DNA from: Paraburkholderia agricolaris | GTDB taxonomy: Bacteria > Pseudomonadota > Gammaproteobacteria > Burkholderiales > Burkholderiaceae | DNA length: 64,000 nt | NCBI RefSeq assembly: GCF_009455635.1 | Contig: NZ_QPER01000001.1 | Span: 4,588,001 to 4,652,000 of the forward strand | Reading direction: 5' to 3' | Part shown: in pieces, positions 1-8,393 of the stretch | Layout: each line of letters opens with the position of its first letter | Numbering within the stretch: position 1 is the first letter of the stretch | Position numbers and translations under genes: made by a program | Notes under the pieces: generated by a model | What the model saw: the letters and a program-made list of their open reading frames with translations, nothing else | What the model was told of the DNA's origin: nothing | The model's database searches: none

Positions 1-71
1 CCGGTCGCTTGCGCCGCCATCGACTGCATCTGTTGCAGTGCCGACGTGAGCGCGTTTACGGGCAAAGTCAT
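1..71 (-). CDS. fliE: FliE, flagellar hook-basal body protein (partial, N-terminus only)
   Basis: Only the first 23 codons are inside the window; the gene runs off the left edge. The peptide begins MTLPVNALTSALQQMQSMAA, which fits the N-terminus of FliE, the adaptor between the MS ring and the proximal rod. The ATG at 71 is preceded by GGAGAG (75-80), a good ribosome binding site. It is divergent from fliF, the usual beta-proteobacterial arrangement, and shares the 72-308 intergenic region with it. The assignment leans on context and this short match; the rest of the protein cannot be seen. Confidence 0.8.
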   Translation of the reverse strand, partial: MTLPVNALTSALQQMQSMAAQAT

Positions 72-126
72 GTTCTCTCCAGGGAATGACGACCGGCATG
101 CCGGAAACCGTACCGATCTGGACGAA

Positions 127-188
127 AGCATAGCAGCGGGTCCTCAGGGAAAGCCCCGAAACTAGGGGGGAAACCCGGCTCTATTCAA
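127..188 (-). promoter_or_regulatory. Candidate class II (FlhDC-type) promoter of fliE, in the fliE/fliF divergent region
   Basis: Reading toward fliE, a TATGCT -10-like hexamer (127-132) lies the same distance from TTGAATAGA (180-188) as the TAAGAT hexamer lies from the identical TTGAATAGA upstream of flgB (25788-25849). The related flhB and flhF upstream regions keep the spacing. The second half of the motif is weak here. Seen: shared sequence and spacing. Inferred: binding by FlhDC. No convincing separate fliF promoter could be picked out in 133-308. Confidence 0.45.
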
Positions 189-308
189 GCAATCGGGTTG
201 AGCGGCGCTGCGGATAATTTCAATCGTGAAAGTCTCTGTCCGTACGCCCGCCGACCCTCGGTGCGCTCAGGCGGCAGAACGCAAAGGCATCCCGGAGATA
301 CCCGACGC

Positions 309-2105
309 ATGGATTCGTCAGCCAACTCTTTGATCAACCCCGACGCCCGCATGGGTCTCGCCGGCGCGCAGCCGGGCGCCGGTGCTGCCGGCGCCGGCCA
401 GGCCGGCGGCGCCGCGGACCTCGGCGGCCTGGGGAGCAACCTGGGCGGCAACTTCGGCCAGCGTCTGTCGGGTCTCGCGCAAATGCGCGGCAACCCGCGC
501 GCCCCGCTGATTTTCGCGGTCGCGTTGCTGGTCGCCATCGTCGCGGGCCTGTTCCTGTGGTCGCGCGCGCCGGACTACAAGGTGCTCTACAGCAACCTGT
601 CGGACCGTGACGGCGGCGCCATCATCACCGCGCTGCAGGCGGCCAACATCCCCTACAAGTTCACCGACGCCGGTGGCGCGATCCTCGTGCCGTCCGAGCA
701 GGTGCACGAAATGCGTCTGCGTCTGGCAGCGCAAGGCCTGCCCAAAAGCGGCTCGGTCGGCTTCGAATTGATGGACAACCAGAAGTTCGGCATCAGCCAG
801 TTCGCCGAGCAGATCAATTACCAACGCGCGCTGGAAGGTGAACTCGAACGCACGATCGAGTCGATTTCATCGGTGAAGTCGGCGCGCGTGCATCTGGCCA
901 TTCCGAAGCCTTCGGTGTTCGTGCGCGACAAGGAAGCGCCGTCGGCTTCCGTGCTGGTCAACCTGTACCCGGGCCGCGCGCTCGACGAAGGCCAGGTGCT
1001 CGCGATCACCCACATGGTGTCATCGGCGGTGCCGGATATGCCGGTAAAGGGCGTGACCATCCTCGACCAGGACGGCAACCTGCTGACGCAGCCCTCCACC
1101 GGCAGCGGTCTGGACGCCTCGCAACTCAAGTACCGCCAGCAGATCGAGCGCAGCACCCAGCAACGCATCGACGCGATCCTCTCACCCCTGTTCGGCTCCG
1201 GCAACGCGCACTCGCAGGTCAGCGCCGACATCGACTTCTCGCGCAGCGAGCAGACTTCGGAAAACTACGGCCCGAACGGCAGCCCGCAGCAGGCGGCGAT
1301 CCGCAGCCAGCAAACCAGCACCGCAACCGAAATGTCCCAGGCCGGGGCGTCGGGCGTGCCGGGCGCGCTGTCGAACCAGCCGCCGCAACCGGCGTCCGCG
1401 CCGATCACCGCGGGCAACGGCGCAAGCGGCGTGACCACCACGCCGGTCAGCGACCGCAAGGATTCGACCACCAACTACGAACTCAACAAAACCGTGCAGC
1501 ATCTGGAGCAGCCGATGGGCGGCATCAAGCGTCTGTCGGTGGCGGTGGTGGTCAACTATCTGCGGGTGGTCGACGCCAAGGGCCACGCGACCATGCAACC
1601 GGTCACCGCCGACAAGCTCGCGCAAGTCAATCAACTGGTGAAGGACGCGATGGGTTTCGACGCCGCGCGCGGCGACTCGGTCAACGTGGTCAACAGCCCG
1701 TTCACCGCCGATATCGATCCGAATGCCGACCTGCCGTGGTGGCGCACGCCGGACATGATCGCGCTCGCCAAGCAGCTCGCAACCTACCTCGGCATTGGCG
1801 CGGTCGCCCTGTTCCTGTACTTCGTGATGGTGAAGCCGGCGCTGCGCCGCGCCTTCCCGCCGCCGGAACCGCTCACTGCCACCGCGGCGCTGCCGTCGCC
1901 GGACGAGCCGATCCTGCTGGACGGCATTCCGGCCGCCGAACGCGCCAACGCCATCACCGAAATGGAAAGCGACAGCGAGCTGCTGGCGTTCGAAAACGAG
2001 AAACACAAATACGAACGGAATCTGGAATTCGCGCGCAACATTGCCCGCCAGGATCCGAAGATCGTCGCAACCGTCGTGAAAAATTGGGTGTCCGATGAGC
2101 GCTGA
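309..2105 (+). CDS. fliF: FliF, flagellar MS-ring protein
   Basis: 598 residues. FliF forms the inner-membrane MS ring that houses the export gate and carries the FliG rotor ring. The protein has an N-terminal Gly/Ala-rich cytoplasmic tail, a first membrane segment at about residues 64-85 (APLIFAVALLVAIVAGLFLW), a long periplasmic region with the YscJ/FliF ring-building sequence, a second membrane segment near 490-510, and an acidic C-terminal tail that should bind FliG. The reading frame is open back to 198, but ATG 309 is preferred because GGAG (294-297) precedes it and translation there starts MDSSANSLINPD. It overlaps fliG by 11 bases, so translation is probably coupled. First gene of fliFGHIJK. 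Confidence 0.95.
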   Translation: MDSSANSLINPDARMGLAGAQPGAGAAGAGQAGGAADLGGLGSNLGGNFGQRLSGLAQMRGNPRAPLIFAVALLVAIVAGLFLWSRAPDYKVLYSNLSDRDGGAIITALQAANIPYKFTDAGGAILVPSEQVHEMRLRLAAQGLPKSGSVGFELMDNQKFGISQFAEQINYQRALEGELERTIESISSVKSARVHLAIPKPSVFVRDKEAPSASVLVNLYPGRALDEGQVLAITHMVSSAVPDMPVKGVTILDQDGNLLTQPSTGSGLDASQLKYRQQIERSTQQRIDAILSPLFGSGNAHSQVSADIDFSRSEQTSENYGPNGSPQQAAIRSQQTSTATEMSQAGASGVPGALSNQPPQPASAPITAGNGASGVTTTPVSDRKDSTTNYELNKTVQHLEQPMGGIKRLSVAVVVNYLRVVDAKGHATMQPVTADKLAQVNQLVKDAMGFDAARGDSVNVVNSPFTADIDPNADLPWWRTPDMIALAKQLATYLGIGAVALFLYFVMVKPALRRAFPPPEPLTATAALPSPDEPILLDGIPAAERANAITEMESDSELLAFENEKHKYERNLEFARNIARQDPKIVATVVKNWVSDER

Positions 2106-3090
2106 AGGCGTAATGAAGAGCGCGCTCCTGCTGATGTCGATCGGCGAGGAAGAAGCCGCGCAGGTATTCAAATTTCTCGGACCGCGTGAGGTCCAGAAGA
2201 TCGGCGTGGCGATGGCCGCGCTGAAGAACATCACGCGCGAGCAGATCGACGAAGTCCTGCAGGAGTTCGTACGCGAGGCCGAGAAGCACACCGCCCTCTC
2301 GCTCGATTCGAGCGACTACATCCGTTCGGTGCTGACCAAGGCGCTCGGCGACGACAAGGCCGGCGCGATCATCGACCGGATTCTGCAGGGCAGCGATACC
2401 AGCGGGATCGAAGGCCTCAAGTGGATGGACTCCGCGGCGGTGGCCGAGCTCATCAAGAACGAACACCCGCAGATCATCGCGACCATTCTGGTTCACCTGG
2501 ACCGCGATCAGGCTTCGGAAATCGTCGCCTGCTTTACCGAGCGTCTGCGTAACGACGTGCTGCTGCGGATCGCCACGCTTGACGGCATCCAGCCGGCCGC
2601 ACTGCGCGAACTCGACGATGTGCTGACGGGCCTGCTGTCCGGCAGCGACAACCTGAAGCGCAGCCCGATGGGCGGCATTCGCACGGCGGCCGAAATTCTC
2701 AACTTCATGTCGAGCAACCATGAAGAAGGTGTCATCGAGAACGTTCGCCAATACGACGCGGAACTCGCGCAGAAGATCATCGATCAGATGTTTGTGTTCG
2801 AGAACCTGCTCGATCTCGAGGACCGTGCGATCCAGTTGCTGCTGAAGGAAGTCGAGTCCGAGGCGTTGATCATCTCGCTGAAGGGCGCGCCGCCCGCATT
2901 GCGCCAGAAGTTCCTGTCGAACATGTCGCAGCGTGCTGCCGAACTGCTCGCCGAAGACCTCGATTCGCGCGGCCCGGTGCGCGTCTCCGAAGTCGAGACG
3001 CAGCAGCGCCGCATCCTGCAAATCGTGCGCAATCTGGCGGAAAGCGGCCAGATCGTGCTAGGCGGCAAGGCGGAAGATGCGTATGTCTGA
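2095..3090 (+). CDS. fliG: FliG, flagellar motor switch (C-ring) protein
   Basis: 331 residues, the usual FliG length. FliG is the rotor subunit contacted by MotA and transmits torque to the MS ring. The N-terminal domain (MSAEGVMKSALLLMSIGEEEAA) is the FliF-binding part, the middle has the EHPQ region (LIKNEHPQIIATILVHL), and the C-terminal torque helix carries the charged run EDLDSRGPVRVSEVE. The start codon lies inside the end of fliF and the stop lies inside the start of fliH, giving tight translational coupling in the fliFGHIJK operon. Confidence 0.97.
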   Translation: MSAEGVMKSALLLMSIGEEEAAQVFKFLGPREVQKIGVAMAALKNITREQIDEVLQEFVREAEKHTALSLDSSDYIRSVLTKALGDDKAGAIIDRILQGSDTSGIEGLKWMDSAAVAELIKNEHPQIIATILVHLDRDQASEIVACFTERLRNDVLLRIATLDGIQPAALRELDDVLTGLLSGSDNLKRSPMGGIRTAAEILNFMSSNHEEGVIENVRQYDAELAQKIIDQMFVFENLLDLEDRAIQLLLKEVESEALIISLKGAPPALRQKFLSNMSQRAAELLAEDLDSRGPVRVSEVETQQRRILQIVRNLAESGQIVLGGKAEDAYV

Positions 3091-3760
3091 TCAGAAGTCC
3101 TCGGCGAAGGAAAGCCTCTCGGCCTACCAGCGCTGGGAGATGGCTTCGTTCGACCCGGTGCCGCCGGCACCGCCCGAACCCGAAGTCGACGACGGCGCGT
3201 TCGAAGCCGAACTCGAGCGGGTGCGCGACGCCGCCCATGCGCAGGGCATCGCAACCGGTCACGTGGCCGGGCAGGCGCTTGGTTATCAAGCCGGCTACGA
3301 GCAGGGGCATGCGCAAGGTTTCGAGCAGGGCCAGAGCGAAGCGCGCGAAGAAGCGGCGCGTCTGGCCGCGCTGGCCGAGACCTTCAAGGTGGCGCTCGAC
3401 GGTGCGCAAGGCGCAATTTCGGAGACGCTGGTCGCGCTGGCGCTGGACATCGCCCAGCAGGTGGTGCGCCAGCACGTGCAGCACGATCCGACCGCGCTGA
3501 TTGCCGCCGCCCGCGAGGTGCTGGCCACCGAACCGGCGCTGGTCGGCGCGCCCGCGTTGATTGTCAGCCCTGCCGACCTGCCGGTCGTCGAGGCCTATCT
3601 GATGGAAGAATTGCAAACGCGCGGCTGGACCGTGCGGACCGATCCGGCGGTCGAGCGCGGTGGCTGCCGCGCCCAGGCCGGCACCGGTGAAGTGGATGCC
3701 GGCATCGATACGCGCTGGGAGCGCGTCGCCGCCGCCCTCGGCAAGGTGAGCACATGGTGA
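3083..3760 (+). CDS. fliH: FliH, flagellar export ATPase regulator
   Basis: 225 residues. FliH is the stator-like cytoplasmic protein that dimerises, binds FliI and docks it at the export gate. The central part shows the G-rich periodicity of the FliH glycine repeats ([32 protein letters not shown]), written here in pieces: [17 protein letters not shown] then HAQGFEQGQ. The C-terminal half is the V/A-ATPase subunit E-like domain. ATG 3083 is preferred over ATG 3077 because GGAAG (3072-3076) is then well spaced. It overlaps fliG by 8 bases and fliI by 7. Confidence 0.92.
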   Translation: MSDQKSSAKESLSAYQRWEMASFDPVPPAPPEPEVDDGAFEAELERVRDAAHAQGIATGHVAGQALGYQAGYEQGHAQGFEQGQSEAREEAARLAALAETFKVALDGAQGAISETLVALALDIAQQVVRQHVQHDPTALIAAAREVLATEPALVGAPALIVSPADLPVVEAYLMEELQTRGWTVRTDPAVERGGCRAQAGTGEVDAGIDTRWERVAAALGKVSTW

Positions 3761-5439
3761 AGCCGACGCTCGAAGAAATCCGCGCCAGCGATCTGACGCC
3801 GCTCGAACGCGAACTGGCGCTGGCGTCGTTCGGCGCCGAGGCATTGGCGGATGCACCGGCTGCGCTGACGCCCGCTGCGGCCGCCGTCGCGGCTATTGAA
3901 GCGGCCTTGCGTGAGCCTGGCCACGGTCATCCGGGCGCGGCGCAGTTGCAGATGGATACGGCGCCGAGCCGCGAATCCGCTGCCGCAGATGCCACTTCAG
4001 ATGCCACTTCTTCGAGTTCCGCTTCATCCCACCCCGCCCCATACGATCCCGCACTCGACAGCAACCCGCACATGCAAGCCTGGCGTGGCCGTCTCGACGC
4101 ACTGCGCGAGCGCAACGCGATCGCCAAACCGATGCGAGCCTGCGGACGTTTGACCCGCGCAGCCGGCCTGGTGCTCGAAGCGGTTGGCTTGCGGCTGTCG
4201 GTGGGCGCTGAAGTGATGATCGAACTGCCGCGCGGCAGTTCGCTGCCGATGGCCGAAGCCGAAGTGGTCGGCTTCTCCGGCGACAAGCTGTTTCTGATGC
4301 CGACCACCGAGGTGATCGGCCTCTTGCCTGGCGCGCGCGTGTACCCGCTCGAAAGCGCGCCGATCGCCGATCCAATGGCGGGCGCCAAGCGCCTGCCGGT
4401 CGGCTGGGAGCTGCTCGGCCGCGTGCTGGACGCGTCCGGCCGCCCGCTCGACGGGCTCGGCCCGCTCGGCGCGCATGCCGATGCGCCGCTGTCGGCGCCT
4501 GTCATCAACCCGCTGAACCGCGAGCCGATTCACAAGGTGCTCGACGTCGGCGTGCGCGCGATCAACGCGCTGCTGACCGTGGGCCGCGGCCAGCGCATGG
4601 GCCTGTTCGCCGGTTCAGGTGTCGGTAAATCGGTGCTGCTCGGCACGATGGCGCGCTACACCAGCGCCGAGGTGATCGTGATCGGCCTGATCGGCGAACG
4701 CGGCCGTGAAGTGAAGGAGTTCATCGAACAGATTCTCGGTGAGGAAGGCCTGGCGCGCTCGGTCGTCATCGCCGCGCCGGCCGACGTCTCGCCGCTCCTG
4801 CGGATGCAGGCCGCGTCGTACTCGACCTCGCTCGCCGAATATTTTCGCGATCAGGGCAAGCACGTGCTGCTGCTGATGGATTCGTTGACCCGCTATGCGA
4901 TGGCGCAGCGCGAGATCGCGCTCGCCGTGGGCGAGCCGCCTGCCACCAAGGGCTATCCGCCTTCGGTGTTCGCCAAGCTGCCGGCGCTCGTCGAACGTAC
5001 CGGCAACGGCCCGGCGGGCGGCGGATCGATCACCGCGTTCTACACCGTGCTGACCGAAGGCGACGACCAGCAGGATCCGATCGCCGACTCCGCGCGCGCG
5101 ATTCTGGACGGCCACATCGTGCTGTCGCGCTCGCTCGCCGAGGCCGGCCACTATCCGGCAATCGACATCGAAGCGTCGATTAGCCGGGCAATGACCGCAC
5201 TGATCGACGATAACCATCTTGAGAAAACGCGTATGTTCAAGCAGATGCTGTCGCGCTACCAGCGCAACCGCGATCTGATCAACGTCGGCGCCTATTCGAG
5301 CGGGCGCGACGCGCTACTCGACCGTGCGATTGCGTTGTACCCTCGGATGGAAGCATTTTTGCAGCAAGGTTTCCGCGAATGTGCGAACTTTGAACCGAGT
5401 CTCGACATGCTGGACGCTCTGTTTGCCCAAGGAGGCTGA
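3754..5439 (+). CDS. fliI: FliI, flagellar type III export ATPase
   Basis: 561 residues. FliI hydrolyses ATP to help unload chaperone-substrate complexes at the export gate. Walker A is AGSGVGKS (about residues 286-293), the catalytic-glutamate region is [13 protein letters not shown] and Walker B is [11 protein letters not shown]. The family is usually near 440-470 residues; the excess is an N-terminal extension of about 110 residues, rich in Ala and Ser, which includes [14 protein letters not shown], encoded by a 12-bp tandem duplication at 3987-4010. The conserved part begins near [18 protein letters not shown]. It starts inside the end of fliH. Confidence 0.96.
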   Translation: MVKPTLEEIRASDLTPLERELALASFGAEALADAPAALTPAAAAVAAIEAALREPGHGHPGAAQLQMDTAPSRESAAADATSDATSSSSASSHPAPYDPALDSNPHMQAWRGRLDALRERNAIAKPMRACGRLTRAAGLVLEAVGLRLSVGAEVMIELPRGSSLPMAEAEVVGFSGDKLFLMPTTEVIGLLPGARVYPLESAPIADPMAGAKRLPVGWELLGRVLDASGRPLDGLGPLGAHADAPLSAPVINPLNREPIHKVLDVGVRAINALLTVGRGQRMGLFAGSGVGKSVLLGTMARYTSAEVIVIGLIGERGREVKEFIEQILGEEGLARSVVIAAPADVSPLLRMQAASYSTSLAEYFRDQGKHVLLLMDSLTRYAMAQREIALAVGEPPATKGYPPSVFAKLPALVERTGNGPAGGGSITAFYTVLTEGDDQQDPIADSARAILDGHIVLSRSLAEAGHYPAIDIEASISRAMTALIDDNHLEKTRMFKQMLSRYQRNRDLINVGAYSSGRDALLDRAIALYPRMEAFLQQGFRECANFEPSLDMLDALFAQGG

Positions 5440-5441
5440 CG

Positions 5442-5891
5442 ATGGCGAAACATTTTCCGATCAAGACACTTATCGGCCTCGCTCAGGACGATGTGGATGC
5501 CGCCGCGCAACGTCTGGGCCGCGCGCAGCGCGAGCGCAACGACGTGCAATCGCAACTTGACGCGTTGGTGCAGTACCGCGACGAATATCACGCGCGCTTC
5601 ACGGCAACCGCTCAAACTGGCATGCCGGCCGGCAACATGCGCAATTTCCAGGCGTTCATCGACACGCTCGACGCCGCCATCGAACAGCAGCGCAACCTGC
5701 TGGTGACCGCCAATGCGCGTGTCGAGGCGGCCAAGCCCGACTGGCAGCGCCAGAAGCAGAAGCTGGGCTCGTATGAAGTGCTGCAGGCGCGCGGCGAAGC
5801 TGCCGAAGCAAAAGTCACGGCACGACGCGATCAGCGCGATGCCGACGAACACGCCGCCCGCATTCTGAGGATGCGCGCCGAGGGCGTTTGA
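5442..5891 (+). CDS. fliJ: FliJ, flagellar export protein
   Basis: 149 residues, predicted to be almost entirely helical coiled coil with a highly charged C-terminal half (WQRQKQKLGSYEVLQARGEA then KVTARRDQRDADEHAARILR). FliJ is the rod-like central stalk of the FliH-FliI complex, analogous to the gamma subunit of F-ATPase, and escorts export chaperones. It begins two bases after the fliI stop with AGGAGG (5430-5435) ahead of the ATG. Size, composition and position between fliI and fliK support the call. Confidence 0.92.
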   Translation: MAKHFPIKTLIGLAQDDVDAAAQRLGRAQRERNDVQSQLDALVQYRDEYHARFTATAQTGMPAGNMRNFQAFIDTLDAAIEQQRNLLVTANARVEAAKPDWQRQKQKLGSYEVLQARGEAAEAKVTARRDQRDADEHAARILRMRAEGV

Positions 5892-5951
5892 CGCGCCCGG
5901 GCGCCGCCTCGCTGACCGAACACCCCGTTTGACGGATTGACAGGATTCCCT

Positions 5952-7502
5952 ATGTCGCTTCTTTCACAGATCGGTTCACTGCTCGGCTCCGCCAGCAGTA
6001 CGTCCACCACCGCGGCCATGGCTGCGGCGGCGAACGCCACGCCGTTCTCGCAGACCCTGCAGCAGAGCATCAACCTGCAGAACAACACGGCGGTGCAGAG
6101 TGCGAGCAAGCCGCCGGCTCCGCCGTCCTCTTCGTCTTCTTCGTCTTCGTCTGCTTCCTCGTCGTCTTCGGCCTCTTCGGCCTCTTCGTCGAGCGTGCAT
6201 GACGCGCCGCCGCCGCCCGATCCGTCGACGCAGAACCAGCATGCCGCGAGCAGCAACACGAACAACGGCAACTCGGCGAATGGATCTTCATCCAGCTCGT
6301 CGTCGGCTTCGTCGGCTGGTTCGTCGTCAGGCTCGCAGCAGGCCTCGAACGGGACGAACAACGCGACGCCTTCGAAGTCCACCACCAGCAACACCACGCA
6401 GACCGACGCGGGTACGGCAGCGGCCGCCGCAGCCGCGCAGGCACAAGCTCAGGCGCAAGCGCAGGCCAACGCGAACAACGCCGCCGATCCGGCGAGCACC
6501 GACCCTGCCGCCGCGCTGACTGACGCCGCGACCACGCAGGCTGGCACGGATCCCACGACGGATGGCGCCACCGGCAAGAAGACTTCCGCGACCGATTCAA
6601 AGTCCGCGCAGGACGCCCTGCAGGCGGCGCTGGCCGCGTTGGCGAGCGGCCAGGCCGTGGTCCCGGCGCAGGCGCTCGCCAGCGGCGCGGCGGCGAACGC
6701 AACGCCGGCGGGCGGTTTGGGTGCTGGCGCGAGCAACGGGCTGAACGAATCGGCGGACGGCAAGACCTTGGCGGCTGGTTTATTCGGCAACGGCAAGGGA
6801 TCGAGCGCCGGCAAGACCACATTGACGACTGCGGCGACGACAATGGCCGACCCATCGACGGCGGCGAAGGCGGCAGCCGACGCGCTGAGCGCGACCGCTG
6901 CCGGCGGTGCGCAGACTGACGATCTGGCCTCCTTCAAGAGTGCGGCCGATGCCGCGACGGCGGCGCTGGCAGCCGGCCAGGCTGCGGCCGGCGCCGCGAG
7001 CACGACGACGGCTGTGCAAACGACGGGGAACGCCGGTGCGGCGGAAGTGGCGAATGCGTTGTCGCCGCAGGTGGGCACGACGGATTGGGAAGACGCGTTG
7101 AGTCAGAAGGTGGTGTTTTTGTCGAATGCGCATTCGCAGAGCGCCGAGCTGACTTTGAATCCGAAGGATCTGGGGCCGCTGCAGGTTGTGTTGCAGGTTG
7201 CCGATAACCATGCACATGCGTTGTTTGTTTCGCAGCACCAGCAGGTGCGGGAAGCTGTCGAGGCGGCATTGCCGAAGCTTCGCGAGGCGATGGAATCCAA
7301 TGGGATTGGGTTGGGGAGCGCTAGTGTTAGCGATGGGTTTGCCCGGCAGGGCGGGCAGCAGAGTGCTGGGTCGGGGCGTTCTGGTGGAGGTGGCAGCGGG
7401 GCTGCTGGGGCTTTTGGCGGCGGGGCCGCAGGTGATTCTGATTCTGTAGTGGCTGATGTCGCCGTTCGGCGGAGTGCTGGGTTGGTCGATACGTTTGCTT
7501 AA
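5952..7502 (+). CDS. fliK: FliK, flagellar hook-length control protein
   Basis: 516 residues. FliK is the secreted molecular ruler that switches export specificity from hook to filament subunits. The recognisable part is the C-terminal Flg_hook domain (about residues 380-465), containing AELTLNPKDLGPLQVVLQV, followed by a Gly/Ser-rich tail. The N-terminal two thirds are low complexity: a long Ser tract (about residues 57-85), AQAQAQAQAN repeats and long Ala stretches, typical of an extended ruler. ATG 5952 is chosen over the upstream TTG. The last ~400 bases use more AT-ending codons than the rest of the operon, and the gene abuts the repeat element. Confidence 0.93.
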   Translation: MSLLSQIGSLLGSASSTSTTAAMAAAANATPFSQTLQQSINLQNNTAVQSASKPPAPPSSSSSSSSSASSSSSASSASSSSVHDAPPPPDPSTQNQHAASSNTNNGNSANGSSSSSSSASSAGSSSGSQQASNGTNNATPSKSTTSNTTQTDAGTAAAAAAAQAQAQAQAQANANNAADPASTDPAAALTDAATTQAGTDPTTDGATGKKTSATDSKSAQDALQAALAALASGQAVVPAQALASGAAANATPAGGLGAGASNGLNESADGKTLAAGLFGNGKGSSAGKTTLTTAATTMADPSTAAKAAADALSATAAGGAQTDDLASFKSAADAATAALAAGQAAAGAASTTTAVQTTGNAGAAEVANALSPQVGTTDWEDALSQKVVFLSNAHSQSAELTLNPKDLGPLQVVLQVADNHAHALFVSQHQQVREAVEAALPKLREAMESNGIGLGSASVSDGFARQGGQQSAGSGRSGGGGSGAAGAFGGGAAGDSDSVVADVAVRRSAGLVDTFA

Positions 7503-7555
7503 GTAGTTTTTTTTGCCTGTTCGGCGGTTTTTGTTTGGTTGTGCTTGTGTGGCTT

Positions 7556-7640
7556 TTGGCCTTTTCTTGATTTGTTAGTGGTCTGTTTGGGATTGGTCTT
7601 TTGGTCTTTGGGCCTTTCCTTGATTTGTTAGTGGTCTATT
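7556..7640 (+). repeat. Partial tandem duplication at the outer edge of the inverted-repeat element
   Basis: The segment TTGATTTGTTAGTGGTCT occurs at 7567-7584 and again at 7620-7637, 53 bases apart, with similar flanks (GGCCTTTTC before the first, GGCCTTTCC before the second). The second copy belongs to the left arm of the large inverted repeat; the first lies just outside it. It suggests duplication of the element's end or remains of a nested insertion. Seen directly; the mechanism is inference. Confidence 0.8.
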
Positions 7641-7805
7641 AGCGTTGCCCCTGTGCGGGGCGGCACTTACTTTCTTTGCCGCCGCAAAGAAAGATAAGCA
7701 AAGAAAGCGGCTCACCCCGCCAGCTCATAAGCGGGTCCCCCGCACAGCCGCGGTAGTGGTGCATCTGGAATCCGTGCCCCCGCACACTCCGCGTCGTTGA
7801 CAAGG
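7606..7805 (+). repeat. Left arm (~200 bp) of a large imperfect inverted repeat
   Basis: This arm matches the reverse complement of 8054-8255 over essentially its whole length, with scattered mismatches and small indels. Shared blocks include CCTTGATTTGTTAGTGGTCT, TTAGCGTTGCCCCTGTGCGG, AAGCGGGTCCCCCGC and GGTAGTGGTGCATCTGGAAT. Within the arm a shorter palindrome (about 7667-7698, TTTCTTTGC and GCAAAGAAA around CGCC) can form its own hairpin. It lies in the gap between fliK and fliL. Similar intergenic repeats are, to my recollection, common in Burkholderia-group genomes; that memory is unchecked. Confidence 0.9.
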
Positions 7806-8053
7806 CACTCATCAGCTCCCACTCCGCACTACGTGCGTCGCGGATGGGTCTGCCAGGGAAACCGGCGGGTTTGCTTCGCGCAGCGGGAGCCCTCGGCTTC
7901 GCCTCGGCGAGTCGGAGAACGGGGGAGTCACACCGCGGCTGAGTGGCAGCGATTCAATGACGAGTTGGGAGGCGGAATCGGGGGACCGAAAACCCGGCGG
8001 GCGGCTTTCTGAACCGGGCATCGGCGCGCGCAGCGCCGCCGGAGGTATGACAC
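7806..8053. other. Central segment of the inverted-repeat element, no credible gene
   Basis: About 250 bases between the two arms. Both strands have short open frames (for example 69 codons on the minus strand at 7812-8021, rich in Pro, Ser and Arg), but none has a ribosome binding site or a recognisable fold. The segment contains small inverted motifs such as GGCGCGCGCAGCGCC near 8021. It looks like non-coding cargo of a non-autonomous or structural repeat. A transposase is absent. Confidence 0.6.
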
Positions 8054-8255
8054 CCTTGTCACTGACGCCGAATGTGCGAGGACACAGATTCCAGATGCAC
8101 CACTACCGTGGCTGCGCGGGGGACCCGCTTAAGAATTAGCGGTTTGAGCCGCTTTCTTTTGCCTACTTTTCTTTGCGGCAGGCAAAGAAAAGTAGGTGCC
8201 GCTCCGCACAGGGGCAACGCTAATAGACCACTAACAAATCAAGGAAAGGCCAAAG
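8054..8255 (-). repeat. Right arm (~200 bp) of the large imperfect inverted repeat
   Basis: Reverse-complement partner of 7606-7805. It has an internal perfect 15-bp palindrome: CCTACTTTTCTTTGC (8162-8176), loop GGCAG, then its complement at 8182-8196. The corresponding palindrome in the left arm is less perfect, so the two arms have diverged. The outer end (CTTTGGCC on the minus strand) is about 140 bases upstream of fliL. Confidence 0.9.
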
Positions 8256-8393
8256 AGCCAGATAACCAACAAAACGCCGAACCGGCAAAAACCAGAGATA
8301 GCCCTCAATAACCCTTCTTTTCGACCCATCGCGCCGCAGGCAAATCAACAACAATCACCCTCATCAGCAATAAAGGCAAGCAAAGCAAACCTC

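Noticed and set aside
5831..6397. Antisense frame in fliK with long Glu/Asp runs
   Set aside because: The acidic runs are the reverse complement of the Ser-coding simple sequence in fliK; no ribosome binding site or domain.
7812..8021. 69-codon minus-strand frame in the middle of the inverted-repeat element
   Set aside because: No ribosome binding site or recognisable fold; it lies in a repeat and is probably what automatic annotation would call hypothetical.
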